Positions 25,564 to 34,752 of a stretch of 64,000 nt of DNA are shown here, piece by piece. Below the pieces are notes generated by a model that saw only the letters and a list, made by a program, of their open reading frames with translations, was not told where the DNA came from and made no database searches. Both the position numbers and the translations under genes were made by a program. Every line of letters begins with the position of its first letter. Positions within the stretch are counted from its first letter, which is position 1. Source of the stretch: Shewanella donghaensis (GTDB taxonomy: Bacteria > Pseudomonadota > Gammaproteobacteria > Enterobacterales > Shewanellaceae); the NCBI RefSeq assembly GCF_007567505.1, contig NZ_CP041783.1:4216001-4280000 (forward strand). Reading direction: 5' to 3'.

Positions 25564-26748
25564 TCAATAAGGCAAGGTCTTTTGCCAAAGCTTGTCCGAT
25601 GTGGCTTTATCGTAAGCGCTGTTATAAAGCGCCTGCATAAAAGCTGGGTCGAACATTTGATCGGTAGATTTTGGTGCGTTGAACTTATCGTCAATGTAAG
25701 TAAAAGATAAGTTGTAATGATTGATCTCACTAGAATACAGCATTCTAAATAAGTCACCTCTAGCCTGTTGCACTGTCAAACTATTCAAACTTCGAGTTAA
25801 TAGCGGTAGCCCTTTATCTTCTAGTTCTTCATAAGCTGACTTAAGCATGCCATTTCGAATAATGTGAATTTGAGGTGGGCGCTTTTTGGCTAAAGCATCA
25901 TTGACCAAGCTGTAATTGAAATTACCAGGGTCGAAAAACATTTGTGAGTTCATTCCTCCATCCACATGTAATTCTTCAAGAATTTCACCGTTAACATTAA
26001 CGCGTATGAATTGTGGTGGAAAAACCCCAGGAATAGATGCGCTGGCGGTTAATATTTGATGGATTAAACTGTACTTGTTTTCTATATCACTTTCGGCAAT
26101 CCTGCCAATATTCCACACCATTAACTCGCCAGAATCAAACTGCGTGGTACCAATAAATAATCGGCGTCCCTTTTGGTGTTCTAGGGCGATTTGGTCAATT
26201 ATCTCTTTAGTATATGTACTCTCAATTAAGCCATACAAGCTTTCGCCATCGGTGAATGCATCTTTAATGAGTGTATTGAGAAAGTTCTCTTTACCTAGCA
26301 ACATGTCATCGTTGATGCTCAACATTGTATCTTTAAGATTAGCGATTTGTTCGCCGCCTAAAAATGTAAAAGGTGCGATTAATGATCCTGCGCTGATACC
26401 GGTGATAATACTGTAATCTGGCAGCTTATTGTTGTCATAAAGCCCATTAATAATCCCTGCACCATAGGCTCCATTGGCGCCACCACCAGATAGAACCAGA
26501 ATATTTAATTGCTCATCACTGGTCTTTAGTGGTGTTGAATTAGTTATTGGATCATATAAAAAACCAGGCGCTTCACTGCCCCAAAAGCGATAAGGTTCAG
26601 CACTTTTTATCCCAGTTGTGGTTTTGCCAATTTTTGCCTGTTTGTAATTGTTAGCATCAACACGCAACTCTAGTGGGTGATGAGTACTACAGGCTGTAAT
26701 GAACAGCATCAATATCATTACACGGGGCAAGCTCTTTAGCATTTTCAT
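25564..26748 (-). CDS. Patatin-like phospholipase lipoprotein
   Basis: This lipoprotein of about 394 residues has a patatin acyl-hydrolase domain. The ATG at 26748 (AAGGAAA ribosome binding site) gives a lipoprotein signal with lipobox ITAC and lipidated Cys20, Ser at +2, so outer-membrane sorting is expected. Catalytic elements are intact: the oxyanion loop GGGANGAYGAG, nucleophile elbow GISAG, and the dyad Asp in VDGGMN. It would cleave acyl chains from phospholipids or other lipids. It is divergent from an esterase-fold lipoprotein gene. Just past its stop another frame on this strand looks coding (25446-25563), possibly a frameshifted tail or a remnant. Confidence 0.9.
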   Translation of the reverse strand: MKMLKSLPRVMILMLFITACSTHHPLELRVDANNYKQAKIGKTTTGIKSAEPYRFWGSEAPGFLYDPITNSTPLKTSDEQLNILVLSGGGANGAYGAGIINGLYDNNKLPDYSIITGISAGSLIAPFTFLGGEQIANLKDTMLSINDDMLLGKENFLNTLIKDAFTDGESLYGLIESTYTKEIIDQIALEHQKGRRLFIGTTQFDSGELMVWNIGRIAESDIENKYSLIHQILTASASIPGVFPPQFIRVNVNGEILEELHVDGGMNSQMFFDPGNFNYSLVNDALAKKRPPQIHIIRNGMLKSAYEELEDKGLPLLTRSLNSLTVQQARGDLFRMLYSSEINHYNLSFTYIDDKFNAPKSTDQMFDPAFMQALYNSAYDKATSDKLWQKTLPY

Positions 26749-27155
26749 TCTGTTTCCTTTATTCACCAGCATAGATTCACTAGCGTTAGTGATTGCATAT
26801 GTGGTCAATATTAAAGCGATTCACTAAAGCTGATAAATCGCGTTTGAAGGATAAGACCCACACATCAAACTTCATTTTTAATGGAATTGTGATTTATGCG
26901 CCTTGTTACTGGTGCTATTTCTAGCGAGATGAGTCGTGCTATTGATATGACTTACTTTATGAGAAGCGCATTGACCTAGTGAGGGTGGAATCCTACATAT
27001 GCGATTACAGCGAATTAACTCTAGCGTTTAAAATGTGTCCATTAACGAAGCCAATGCAAATGCATTAATGAATAACATCAGTTTTACTGATGATAGTTCA
27101 AGGCTGAGATTGACTGAATACAGATTAAACAGACTTGAGTTACTTGGAGAACCAT
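26749..27155. other. 407-bp divergent region between two lipoprotein genes
   Basis: This should hold the promoters for the patatin and esterase-like genes. A 27-codon open frame near 26896 has no ribosome binding site and no family resemblance. I see no clear operator. Confidence 0.4.
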
Positions 27156-29261
27156 ATGAAAGTTTTTTACCGTTCAACCTTAGCAGTGCTGATTTCACTA
27201 ACGTTAGTTGCTTGCGGTGGAAGTGATGATTCTGCTGAAAAACCTAACCCAGAGCCTGAAATTCCAGCCCCTGTTGAGCCATTACCGGTTGAGAACATTA
27301 ACGTCGAAATCGGTAACAATGTCATTCAAGCATTAAAAGAGTCTGTGGTCGTGAGTGATTTAGCTGGCGCGGATACCCGAGTGGAGTTAGAAGCCTTCAA
27401 AGGTATCGAATATGCCAATGCTCTGCGTTTTGAGCACAGTATTACTACTCCATTGTCACAACTATCTGATGCAACAGAGTTTGGCGATGCTTGCCCACAA
27501 ACCAGTGTAACAACTCAGCAGCAGTCGGAAGCGTGTTTAAACCTTAATATCTGGCGCCCAGAAAATACCCAAGCGTCTGCTAATTTGCCTGTTTATGTGT
27601 TTGTTCATGGTGGCGACTTTGAAGAAGGTGCGGGTTCTGATCCACTAATACACGGTGATAATGTTGTTGCTCAAGGGTCATTAGACGGCGAACCGTTCAT
27701 AGCCATTACACTTAACTATCGCTTAGGAGTGTTGGGCAGTAACTGGGTTGATGGAACTAAATCTCCTGAAGGCGGTAATTATGGTCTTGGCGATCAAAAA
27801 CGTGCGCTTGAGTGGGTGAATAACAACATCGATTTATTTGGCGGCAACCCTAATGACGTCATTGTTGTTGGCCAAGGCGCTGGTGCGATGAATGTCGGCA
27901 TTATGCAGCAGAGCAACACTGAAGAAAATGTTGCTGGTGATTACTTTCAACGCGCCATTATGCAAAGTAATCCATACGGGTTTGATTATAAATCTTATGC
28001 TCAAGCTGAAAGTTTTTCTGACCGATTACAGCAATACAGCGAAGAATTATTTGGTGAAACAGCCCCTGATTCATTGGCTGATTTAAGCTTAGATCAAATT
28101 ATGCAAGTACAAGCTAAAGCCACCAATCCTATTCAAAAAATAGCGGCTTGGTCAGGTATTAACTGTATCGACATTGATAATTTGGTGGGAAGTGGTTTGT
28201 GCTTAACGTCTAAAATAAGTGATGAAACTACGCCATTAGCGAATTTAATGCCATTTTCACCTTACGTTGAATATCGTGCTAAGAAACTATTTACCCCAGA
28301 AGTGCCGGGTTATCACTTTATTGAACAGCCTGCACAAAATGAATTGACTGTACCAACAGTCTTTGGCTTTAACAGCCAAGATGCCAGCACAACCGCATTC
28401 TTGCCGAGCTTGACCTCGTTAATCCCGACGATTATCCAGCTTATCCAGGAAATGAATGATGTACCTGCTGGGCAAGACCCTGCTATTACAGCAGCTGAAA
28501 TCCAAGATTGGTTAGCATCGCAGGACAACCTTGTCTTGCTTGAGCAAAAGTTACAGCAGCTTTCTGCTGATGATGTACAAGCACAGGTTGAATTAGGCGA
28601 TATATTACCGAGCACAGCTTATGAAGCCATTACCCATTTTTACTTTGGTTTAGGTAACGGTGAGTTAATCAGTAATGTGTTTAATCTAACGGATTACAAT
28701 CCAAAAGCAGAAGATACCCTGTCGGGGGCGACTGGCAATATGGGGCAATTTAAGCAATTGGTTAATGACATGCTATTTAGCGGCCCTGCGCATGTAAAAG
28801 CAAAGCAAACGGCAGATGACGGTTTATCAGCCATCACCCTATATCAGTTTGACTATAAACCTAGTTTTAATGTTTGGACCGTCTATAACGAAGGTGAAAA
28901 TATTGACTTAGGAGAGCTGGTTAAGTCTGTGGCGTGTATTGGCAATATTTGTAGTGGTGCTGAGTTACCGTTTGTATTCAATAAATCACTTAACCTTGCG
29001 GGTAGTGCCATTAATCCTAGCGATCAAGACATTGAGTTGATGAACAAAATGTCACGCCTTTGGTTTAGTAACGCGTTATTTGAAGATTACCAATTCGATA
29101 GTAACAGTGATTCAGTGTTAGTTATTGATGCTGATGCCGATATCAAAAGCATAAGCAGCTGGGATAAGGCAATGAATCAAGGTGTAGATCCTGACTTAAA
29201 AGAAGGGCGTTTATCAGGATTAGCGGAATTAGGACTTATTTTCTCTTACTTCAACGATTAG
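27156..29261 (+). CDS. Carboxylesterase-B-fold lipoprotein, catalytic triad apparently lost
   Basis: This 701-residue lipoprotein (lipobox LVAC, Cys20, then GGSDDS) has the type-B carboxylesterase/cholinesterase fold: EACLNLNIWRP (about 126-136), oxyanion loop VHGGDF (150-155), LNYRLGVLG, and LFGGNPNDVIVVG before the nucleophile elbow. The elbow reads GQGAG (239-243) where active enzymes have GESAG, so the nucleophile Ser is Gly241. The usual acidic DEG position appears as DAS (409-411), and the expected His before GAELPFVF is Ser600. It is therefore probably a non-hydrolytic binding protein. GGAGA lies 6 bases before the ATG at 27156. A phospholipase D-like lipoprotein gene follows. Confidence 0.87.
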   Translation: MKVFYRSTLAVLISLTLVACGGSDDSAEKPNPEPEIPAPVEPLPVENINVEIGNNVIQALKESVVVSDLAGADTRVELEAFKGIEYANALRFEHSITTPLSQLSDATEFGDACPQTSVTTQQQSEACLNLNIWRPENTQASANLPVYVFVHGGDFEEGAGSDPLIHGDNVVAQGSLDGEPFIAITLNYRLGVLGSNWVDGTKSPEGGNYGLGDQKRALEWVNNNIDLFGGNPNDVIVVGQGAGAMNVGIMQQSNTEENVAGDYFQRAIMQSNPYGFDYKSYAQAESFSDRLQQYSEELFGETAPDSLADLSLDQIMQVQAKATNPIQKIAAWSGINCIDIDNLVGSGLCLTSKISDETTPLANLMPFSPYVEYRAKKLFTPEVPGYHFIEQPAQNELTVPTVFGFNSQDASTTAFLPSLTSLIPTIIQLIQEMNDVPAGQDPAITAAEIQDWLASQDNLVLLEQKLQQLSADDVQAQVELGDILPSTAYEAITHFYFGLGNGELISNVFNLTDYNPKAEDTLSGATGNMGQFKQLVNDMLFSGPAHVKAKQTADDGLSAITLYQFDYKPSFNVWTVYNEGENIDLGELVKSVACIGNICSGAELPFVFNKSLNLAGSAINPSDQDIELMNKMSRLWFSNALFEDYQFDSNSDSVLVIDADADIKSISSWDKAMNQGVDPDLKEGRLSGLAELGLIFSYFND

Positions 29262-29445
29262 TTAGGCACTCTATAGTCAATTTTACTTTGTATGTCGGCA
29301 AGTACTGTTCATTGAACAACGCTAAATATAAACATTGCTTCTTTTAATGCTGTTAACGGTAGCGTTTTAATTTAGTCAGCAGTACTTGCCACTGCAACCT
29401 GCAGTATTTGTCTTTAAGACAGGCTTTATTCTTTAGGATTTTTCC

Positions 29446-30915
29446 ATGTGCATTAATATTTCAAACAAGTGGGCAGCCACTGTGTTTATGGCGCTTGCTG
29501 CGTTAATTATGAGTGGTTGCTCGATGACCTACCCTGAAATTGATAGCTCATTCGAATCTGACTGGAAAGTAACCGAATATCAAGGTGAAGTGTCACTTAT
29601 TGCCTCCGCGCCAGAAGCGCTTGCAAGACGTATTGAATTTATCAGACAGGCTCAAAACTCTGTTGAGATGACACATTTTTCTTGGAAAAAAGACACATCA
29701 GGCTTGTTGTTATTTAATGAATTAAAGAAAGCAGCTGATCGCGGCGTGAAGGTACGTATTTCACTGGATGATTTGCTTGTTTTCAATGATAAATGGATGG
29801 CTGAGCTGGCTTTTCACGACAATATAGACATTCGATTATTCAATCCTTTTAACTCACGAAAATTAGGCTGGATGGGGCGTGCATTTGATTTTCAATTTCA
29901 TCAAGCGCAATTGGATAATCGATTACATGAAAAGTACTTTAATGTTGACGGAAAAATAATGATTTTGGGTGGTCGTAATATTGGAGACGATTACTTTGGT
30001 TACAACCAAAAAGCTAATTTTTTTGATTTAGATGCCATCTTTAAAGGTGAAATTGTTAGTGCGTTTGAAGACAATTTTGATAGCCTTTGGAATAGTGAAC
30101 ATCTAACTGCCATAACAGCGTTAGTCGAGGTAAAACACAAAGGTCATTATTATGAATTTAATCAGGCATTAGTGAAGCAAACCAATGAACATCAAGACGT
30201 TGTAGATGCAATAGAACAATATGTTAGCGGACTCAATGAAATTGATTATATTCCTGCAAAAATTAGCCCGGTATTTGACTCGTTAGCAAAGCTTGAAGAC
30301 AGTAAACCGTATTTCAGGACACGCTTAGAGCACTTAATGGATGCAGATATAGAAAATGCTAAAAAAGCCGTTATTTCAACACCCTATGTGATACCAACAG
30401 ATAAAAGGTTTACTGCACTTGAACGATTAACGGCTAATGGGGCAAATGTTATTTTAATCACTAATTCATCAGCATCAAATGATTCTGCGTTTGTGCCTGC
30501 TTACTTTGAAGAATATAGACCGCTGTTACTTGATATGGGCGTTGATTTATATGAATTTAAAGACGATGCCGTTAACGAAGATTATTATTATCATGTTGAT
30601 ACTTATTACCATAATAAAACCTTAATTATTGATGATAGATATAGTTATATAGGCTCTTCAAATTTTGACCCGCGCTCTGACTTTATCAACATTGAATTTG
30701 GTGTTTATATTGATAGTCGTGAATTTGCGAAACAGCTAGAAAGCTACTTACTCGATAAGACATCAGCGTTATATTGGCATGTAACTAAAGATGAAAACGG
30801 CGAAATTCATTGGCAGTCTGATGATGAGTTACATCATTCATCTCCCAATTATAGTGATTGGAACAAGGTGCCAAACTGGTTTATTAGGGGGTTGAATTTA
30901 GAGTCAGAGTTGTAA
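29446..30915 (+). CDS. Phospholipase D-like lipoprotein (cardiolipin synthase-related)
   Basis: This 489-residue protein has an N-terminal lipoprotein signal (LIMSGC, Cys25, Ser at +2) and two HKD phosphodiesterase motifs, both complete: HEKYFNVD (His161, Lys163, Asp168) with GGRNIGDDY after it, and HNKTLIID with GSSNFDPRSDFINIEFG in the C-terminal half. The architecture matches ClsC-type PLD proteins that transfer phosphatidyl groups or hydrolyse phosphodiesters. Lipidation places it in the envelope rather than the cytoplasm. It lies 184 bp after the esterase-fold gene, same strand. AGGA lies 8 bases before the ATG. Confidence 0.9.
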   Translation: MCINISNKWAATVFMALAALIMSGCSMTYPEIDSSFESDWKVTEYQGEVSLIASAPEALARRIEFIRQAQNSVEMTHFSWKKDTSGLLLFNELKKAADRGVKVRISLDDLLVFNDKWMAELAFHDNIDIRLFNPFNSRKLGWMGRAFDFQFHQAQLDNRLHEKYFNVDGKIMILGGRNIGDDYFGYNQKANFFDLDAIFKGEIVSAFEDNFDSLWNSEHLTAITALVEVKHKGHYYEFNQALVKQTNEHQDVVDAIEQYVSGLNEIDYIPAKISPVFDSLAKLEDSKPYFRTRLEHLMDADIENAKKAVISTPYVIPTDKRFTALERLTANGANVILITNSSASNDSAFVPAYFEEYRPLLLDMGVDLYEFKDDAVNEDYYYHVDTYYHNKTLIIDDRYSYIGSSNFDPRSDFINIEFGVYIDSREFAKQLESYLLDKTSALYWHVTKDENGEIHWQSDDELHHSSPNYSDWNKVPNWFIRGLNLESEL

Positions 30916-30968
30916 TCGTATAGCTAAGTTCGTTTATTCTCTTGCCGTTAAATCACTTTATATTTTAT

Positions 30969-31004
30969 AGAGCAACTCACTTTTACAATTAAAGGAGTTG
31001 CTCT
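30969..31004. terminator. Hairpin between convergent PLD-like and GH16 genes
   Basis: AGAGCAACTC pairs with GAGTTGCTCT (10 bp), with inner CTTT/AAAG pairing. The tail (TTCTAC) is weak, so termination efficiency is uncertain. Confidence 0.55.
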
Positions 31005-31065
31005 TTCTACACCTACCTATATTTAAAACTAAATCATTAGTGAGTGTTAATAAGCTGGCATTAGA

Positions 31066-32109
31066 TTATTTTTGCCAGACTCTGACATATTCAATTTCAA
31101 AATCTACAATCCCATCATCTTTTTTATCTTCAGGGCTATTAAGCTCTAAGTCGGCTTTACTGTCAGGGATACCGTGCCAGGGAAAGGTTTCCTGATCTAA
31201 CCAAATACTGATGGGTTTAGTGGCGACATAACCGTCGTAATCTTCGCTCACCTCACGGTTTTTATGGGTCCATTTTCTTATGTCATCTGCGCTAACATCT
31301 GATATTAATTTTCCATCTACATAGTATTTAAAGCCATTTTCATTCCATTCTATCCCGTAGATGTGGAAATCGTCAGCGACTCTAAAACCAAGATCTTTAT
31401 GCTCTGTGTAGGTAGGCTTACCCGGTTTACTGGTATTTTTACTCCAGTCGCGAATTGACCACCAAAGCTCTTTATCCAGTTCCAATTTGTCAGAATCTCG
31501 ATGATCACCAAACTGTTCAAAGAAATCGATTTCTAACTTATTTCCCATTGCCCAAAAAGCACTGGTAATTTCAGCATCAGCAGCCTTGCTCTTAATTTCT
31601 ATATAACCATATTTGAATTCTTTTCGGGAAATAATACAGGCTGTGGTGAGGTTCTCATAGGGCAGGGCATCGCCAAAAACAGGCACTTTAATCTCATCAG
31701 AGAAAGGGAAGTCTGGCTCCCAGCGGGTTTCTAGAATCAATCTGCCATTTTCTAATCGGTAGTTTTTGCCTGAGAACTGCGACGGTGCTCGACCTTTCCA
31801 AACCTTTTTATTGGGCTTGTCTGGATGTTTATAAACGGGTTTGCCATTTTCAAACTTACCAACGATATACCATCTATCTTCATCTAATGTGTCGGCCTCA
31901 AACTCATCGCTGACTTCGGTATTGAGCGTCCAGCTACCCTCGTTCATCGGATCTGAATAGGGCAATGTCGTCTGTCTATTATCTGCTGATGATTCATTAG
32001 CGCTTAGCGCTTGAGGCTGGTTTTTTTCAGTCTCAACACTACAACCCATAGTGGCCACCGTGAGGGAAATGAGCAATGAAGAGCTTGTATACCTATTAGT
32101 AAAGAGCAT
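31066..32109 (-). CDS. GH16-family glycoside hydrolase lipoprotein
   Basis: This 347-residue lipoprotein (signal ending MGC, Cys23) has a GH16 beta-jelly-roll domain. The catalytic motif EIDFFE (Glu193 nucleophile, Asp195, Glu198 acid/base) is intact and preceded by SAFWAMGN. The N-terminal part (GRAPSQFSGKNYRLENGRL) resembles marine beta-agarases, porphyranases and related GH16 enzymes acting on algal galactans more than laminarinases. The exact substrate cannot be assigned. There is no carbohydrate-binding module and no neighbouring TonB receptor or sulfatase, so it is not in a visible polysaccharide utilisation locus. Confidence 0.88.
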   Translation of the reverse strand: MLFTNRYTSSSLLISLTVATMGCSVETEKNQPQALSANESSADNRQTTLPYSDPMNEGSWTLNTEVSDEFEADTLDEDRWYIVGKFENGKPVYKHPDKPNKKVWKGRAPSQFSGKNYRLENGRLILETRWEPDFPFSDEIKVPVFGDALPYENLTTACIISRKEFKYGYIEIKSKAADAEITSAFWAMGNKLEIDFFEQFGDHRDSDKLELDKELWWSIRDWSKNTSKPGKPTYTEHKDLGFRVADDFHIYGIEWNENGFKYYVDGKLISDVSADDIRKWTHKNREVSEDYDGYVATKPISIWLDQETFPWHGIPDSKADLELNSPEDKKDDGIVDFEIEYVRVWQK

Positions 32110-32397
32110 GTGAGTTTAGCCTTCTTGTGTGCGTTATATATACAGTTCCTTGTGGTGGGGATAATAAAATGAATCGTATGATAAAAGCAATTAGTTTAAT
32201 ATGTTTATAAACATATTATGTATACTTTCGGTTTAGTGAAAGGAATTCAAATCTCAACAAATCTATTATCAATAAAATCTAAAAACTATTTAGTTGAGAT
32301 GGCTTATTATCAATATCAGCACCAGAGTGTATTGTTGTTATCACTTAACGCAAACTCATTCACGCTTGATAAAAGCACTGTTCTAAGGGGAAACATT

Positions 32398-33219
32398 ATG
32401 TCTTCTAGTATAAGCAGCAAAAAAATTCTCATTACGGGCGCAACCGATGGTATTGGTTATGAAACCGCTAAAGTGTTGGTGCTAGAAGGTCATCATGTGC
32501 TTATTCATGGTCGTAATCCTGACAAACTTGCTCAAGTTAAAAGTCAGTTAATCCCCCTTAATTCAAGCGTAAAAATTGAAACCTATGTAGCTGACTTATC
32601 GAATCTTTCTGAGGTGTTCACGTTAGCGAATAGCATCAAGCAGCAGCATTCACAGCTTGATGTACTGATAAATAATGCTGGCGTTTACAGTACTGCTCAA
32701 AACCGTACTGCTGACGGAATAGATGTACGCTTTGTGGTGAATACTGTTGCGCCATACCTACTGAGTCTGCAGTTAGTCGATATTCTAGGCAGCGAAGGCA
32801 GAGTGGTTAACTTATCTTCTGCAGCGCAATCGAGTGTTGATATTAATGCTTTAGTCGGTGATAAAACACTTAAAGACCAAATGGCCTATGCTCAAAGCAA
32901 GTTAGCGCTGACTATGTGGTCTCGTTATTTAGGGCTTAAACTAAAAGGCGCAGGTCCTATATTTATCGCGGTTAACCCAGCTTCAATGTTAGGCAGCAAA
33001 ATGGTTAAAGATGCTTACGGTGTTGCTGGTGGCGATTTATCTATCGGCGCAGATATCCTTGTTCGTGCAGCGTTATCCGCTGAGTTTGCAGATGCGACAG
33101 GGAAATATTTTGATAATGATGTTCGCAGGTTTAGTTCGCCCCACCCTGAGGCATTGAAAGATGACAAGGTTGCTAAAGTGATACAAACCTTAGATGGGAT
33201 TATTGCCAAGATAAATTAA
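32398..33219 (+). CDS. Short-chain dehydrogenase/reductase
   Basis: This Rossmann-fold oxidoreductase of about 273 residues has the cofactor loop TGATDGIG (about 12-19), the NNAG motif (NNAGVY) and the active-site pair YAQSK; the catalytic Ser is in NLSSAAQSS. HGRNPDKL after the second strand suggests NADP preference. The ATG at 32398 has an AAGGGG ribosome binding site; the open frame extends upstream to 32218 but that part looks non-coding. Length and the C-terminal phrase with ATGKYFDND resemble retinol dehydrogenase-like SDRs. The substrate is unknown. Confidence 0.9.
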   Translation: MSSSISSKKILITGATDGIGYETAKVLVLEGHHVLIHGRNPDKLAQVKSQLIPLNSSVKIETYVADLSNLSEVFTLANSIKQQHSQLDVLINNAGVYSTAQNRTADGIDVRFVVNTVAPYLLSLQLVDILGSEGRVVNLSSAAQSSVDINALVGDKTLKDQMAYAQSKLALTMWSRYLGLKLKGAGPIFIAVNPASMLGSKMVKDAYGVAGGDLSIGADILVRAALSAEFADATGKYFDNDVRRFSSPHPEALKDDKVAKVIQTLDGIIAKIN

Positions 33220-33267
33220 CCTTTAATATCACTTAAATATTGTAGATAAATTTAGCTGCTCATAAGC

Positions 33268-33297
33268 CCAATAAACATTATGTTGTTGGTTTTTTTT
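33268..33297 (+). terminator. Probable terminator after the SDR gene
   Basis: CCAATAA pairs with TTGTTGG (one G-U) with further inner pairing (ACAT/ATGT), followed by eight T residues. Confidence 0.55.
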
Positions 33298-33307
33298 ATT
33301 TTTAGGC

Positions 33308-33352
33308 TTTCTATTATTGAGTTTTCTATTATTGAGCTTTTTATTATTAAAT
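33308..33352. repeat. 15-bp tandem repeat, 3 copies
   Basis: Two near-identical copies of TTTCTATTATTGAG(T/C) are followed by a diverged third copy. Located downstream of the SDR terminator in a 515-bp gene-free stretch (33220-33734). Confidence 0.75.
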
Positions 33353-33734
33353 ACTCACTTAACCTATCATCTTTATTGGCTTATTAATCTAGCTCTGCTC
33401 TTTAAGCAAAAAGTCCTGCAAACAAGGCTCTACATCAATCACAACTCTGCCCCAAACTCACTATCAGTATTCGTTACTGAGTTTATTACTCGATTTATAA
33501 CGAGATCTAAAACTATCAACAAAAACTATAAAGTGATTCTGTAAATGTGCTTATTATCAACTAATAGTTAGGTTGTTATGATGAATTCAAATAAAGGCAT
33601 CAGAGATACAAACGATTTGATGATCCTCTCATAGCGAGTGAAAAGTAATTTGCATGAAGCAGGTTATTGACAGTTTTACTCATATCTTCACAGGAAAATA
33701 TTACATTGAAGGTCTGGGGTTTTGGAGAAATAAC
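33353..33734. other. Gene-free leader of the radical SAM gene
   Basis: AT-rich sequence with a short open frame (33317-33544) that has no ribosome binding site and no family resemblance. It presumably carries the radical SAM gene promoter. Confidence 0.4.
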
Positions 33735-34607
33735 ATGAACTTTGAAGGCAAAGTTTACCGTCCTTGGACAGAAGCGAACAGTGTATTAATTCAGGTGACG
33801 TTAGGGTGCAGTATCAACACCTGCACATTCTGTAATATGTTCAGCGATAAACGATTTCAAGTGAGAGATATAGAAGAGGTGTTTCGTGATATCGAACAAA
33901 CACGTCTTGCTTACCCCTATGTACCATCGATTTTTTTAATTGACGGTAATGTGCTAGCAGCGCGTACCGATTATTTATTAAAAGTATTGGAGAAAGTGAA
34001 AACAACTTTTCCAGAATGTCAGAAAATCTCACTCTATGGTGGATTAAATGATGTGAGACGCAAATCAGTATCAGAGTTAAAAGAGCTTAAGTCTGCAGGT
34101 ATGGATATGATTTATTCTGGCTTAGAATCTGGTGATGGCGTGGTACTTGAGCGTATTCAGAAGCACATGACGCCGAAGCAAGCATTAGAAGGTATGGCGC
34201 TGATAAAAGATGCAGGCATTGAAACCTTGCTATCATTTATATTTGGTTTAGGTGGCCGCGAACGTTCAACTGAACATATCGTTAATACCACTAATTTGCT
34301 AAATCAAATGCAACCGGAACAGATAGCGCCCATGGCGTTAGCTGTGCAACCAGGTACGGTTATGGAACAAGAAGTGGCTCGTGGTGAGTTTATATTGCCA
34401 ACTGAGATGCAAATTCTTACTGAAGAAAAGTATCTTTTAGAAAACTTGAAATTTGATACTTTCTATTGGGGCGATCATGGTAATAATGTGGTTTCACAGC
34501 GAGGGTTATTACCACAATTTCAGCAGCAGTTCTTAGACAGGGTTAACCTTAAAATTCAAAGTAACCCGTTAGCGGAAGACAAAGTGATTCAGACGTTTGC
34601 TTGGTAG
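33735..34607 (+). CDS. Radical SAM protein of unknown function
   Basis: This 290-residue protein has an N-terminal radical SAM core. The cluster motif is GCSINTCTFCNMF, that is CX4CX2C rather than the standard CX3CX2C, a spacing I associate with a subgroup of uncharacterised radical SAM proteins. Further core elements are SLYGGLNDVRRKS, IYSGLESGDGVVLERI and the glycine-rich FIFGLGGRERS. There is no N-terminal B12 domain and no obvious C-terminal SPASM cluster. The start at 33735 has GGAG at good distance; an upstream ATG at 33654 is in frame but poorly supported. It is alone between other transcription units; the reaction is not predictable. Confidence 0.85.
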   Translation: MNFEGKVYRPWTEANSVLIQVTLGCSINTCTFCNMFSDKRFQVRDIEEVFRDIEQTRLAYPYVPSIFLIDGNVLAARTDYLLKVLEKVKTTFPECQKISLYGGLNDVRRKSVSELKELKSAGMDMIYSGLESGDGVVLERIQKHMTPKQALEGMALIKDAGIETLLSFIFGLGGRERSTEHIVNTTNLLNQMQPEQIAPMALAVQPGTVMEQEVARGEFILPTEMQILTEEKYLLENLKFDTFYWGDHGNNVVSQRGLLPQFQQQFLDRVNLKIQSNPLAEDKVIQTFAW

Positions 34608-34674
34608 AGTCATTATTTGTATGGCTTTGATAAAAGTAGCAGAACCTTGATTGTGATGTGCTGAAAATAAAATG

Positions 34675-34698
34675 GATCACCTAATATATTAAGTGATC
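34675..34698. terminator. Near-palindromic hairpin between convergent genes
   Basis: GATCAC-C-TAATA pairs with TATTA-A-GTGATC (11 of 12 bp), flanked by AT-rich tails on both sides. It could terminate both the radical SAM gene and the convergent lysR gene. Confidence 0.5.
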
Positions 34699-34752
34699 TA
34701 TTCTTATTATAAGTGAGCCATATTTTTATATTAACAATAGAAATATGAGATG

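Noticed and set aside
33317-33544. 75-codon gene in the gap before the radical SAM gene
   Set aside because: It starts inside the 15-bp tandem repeat, has no ribosome binding site and resembles translated AT-rich DNA.
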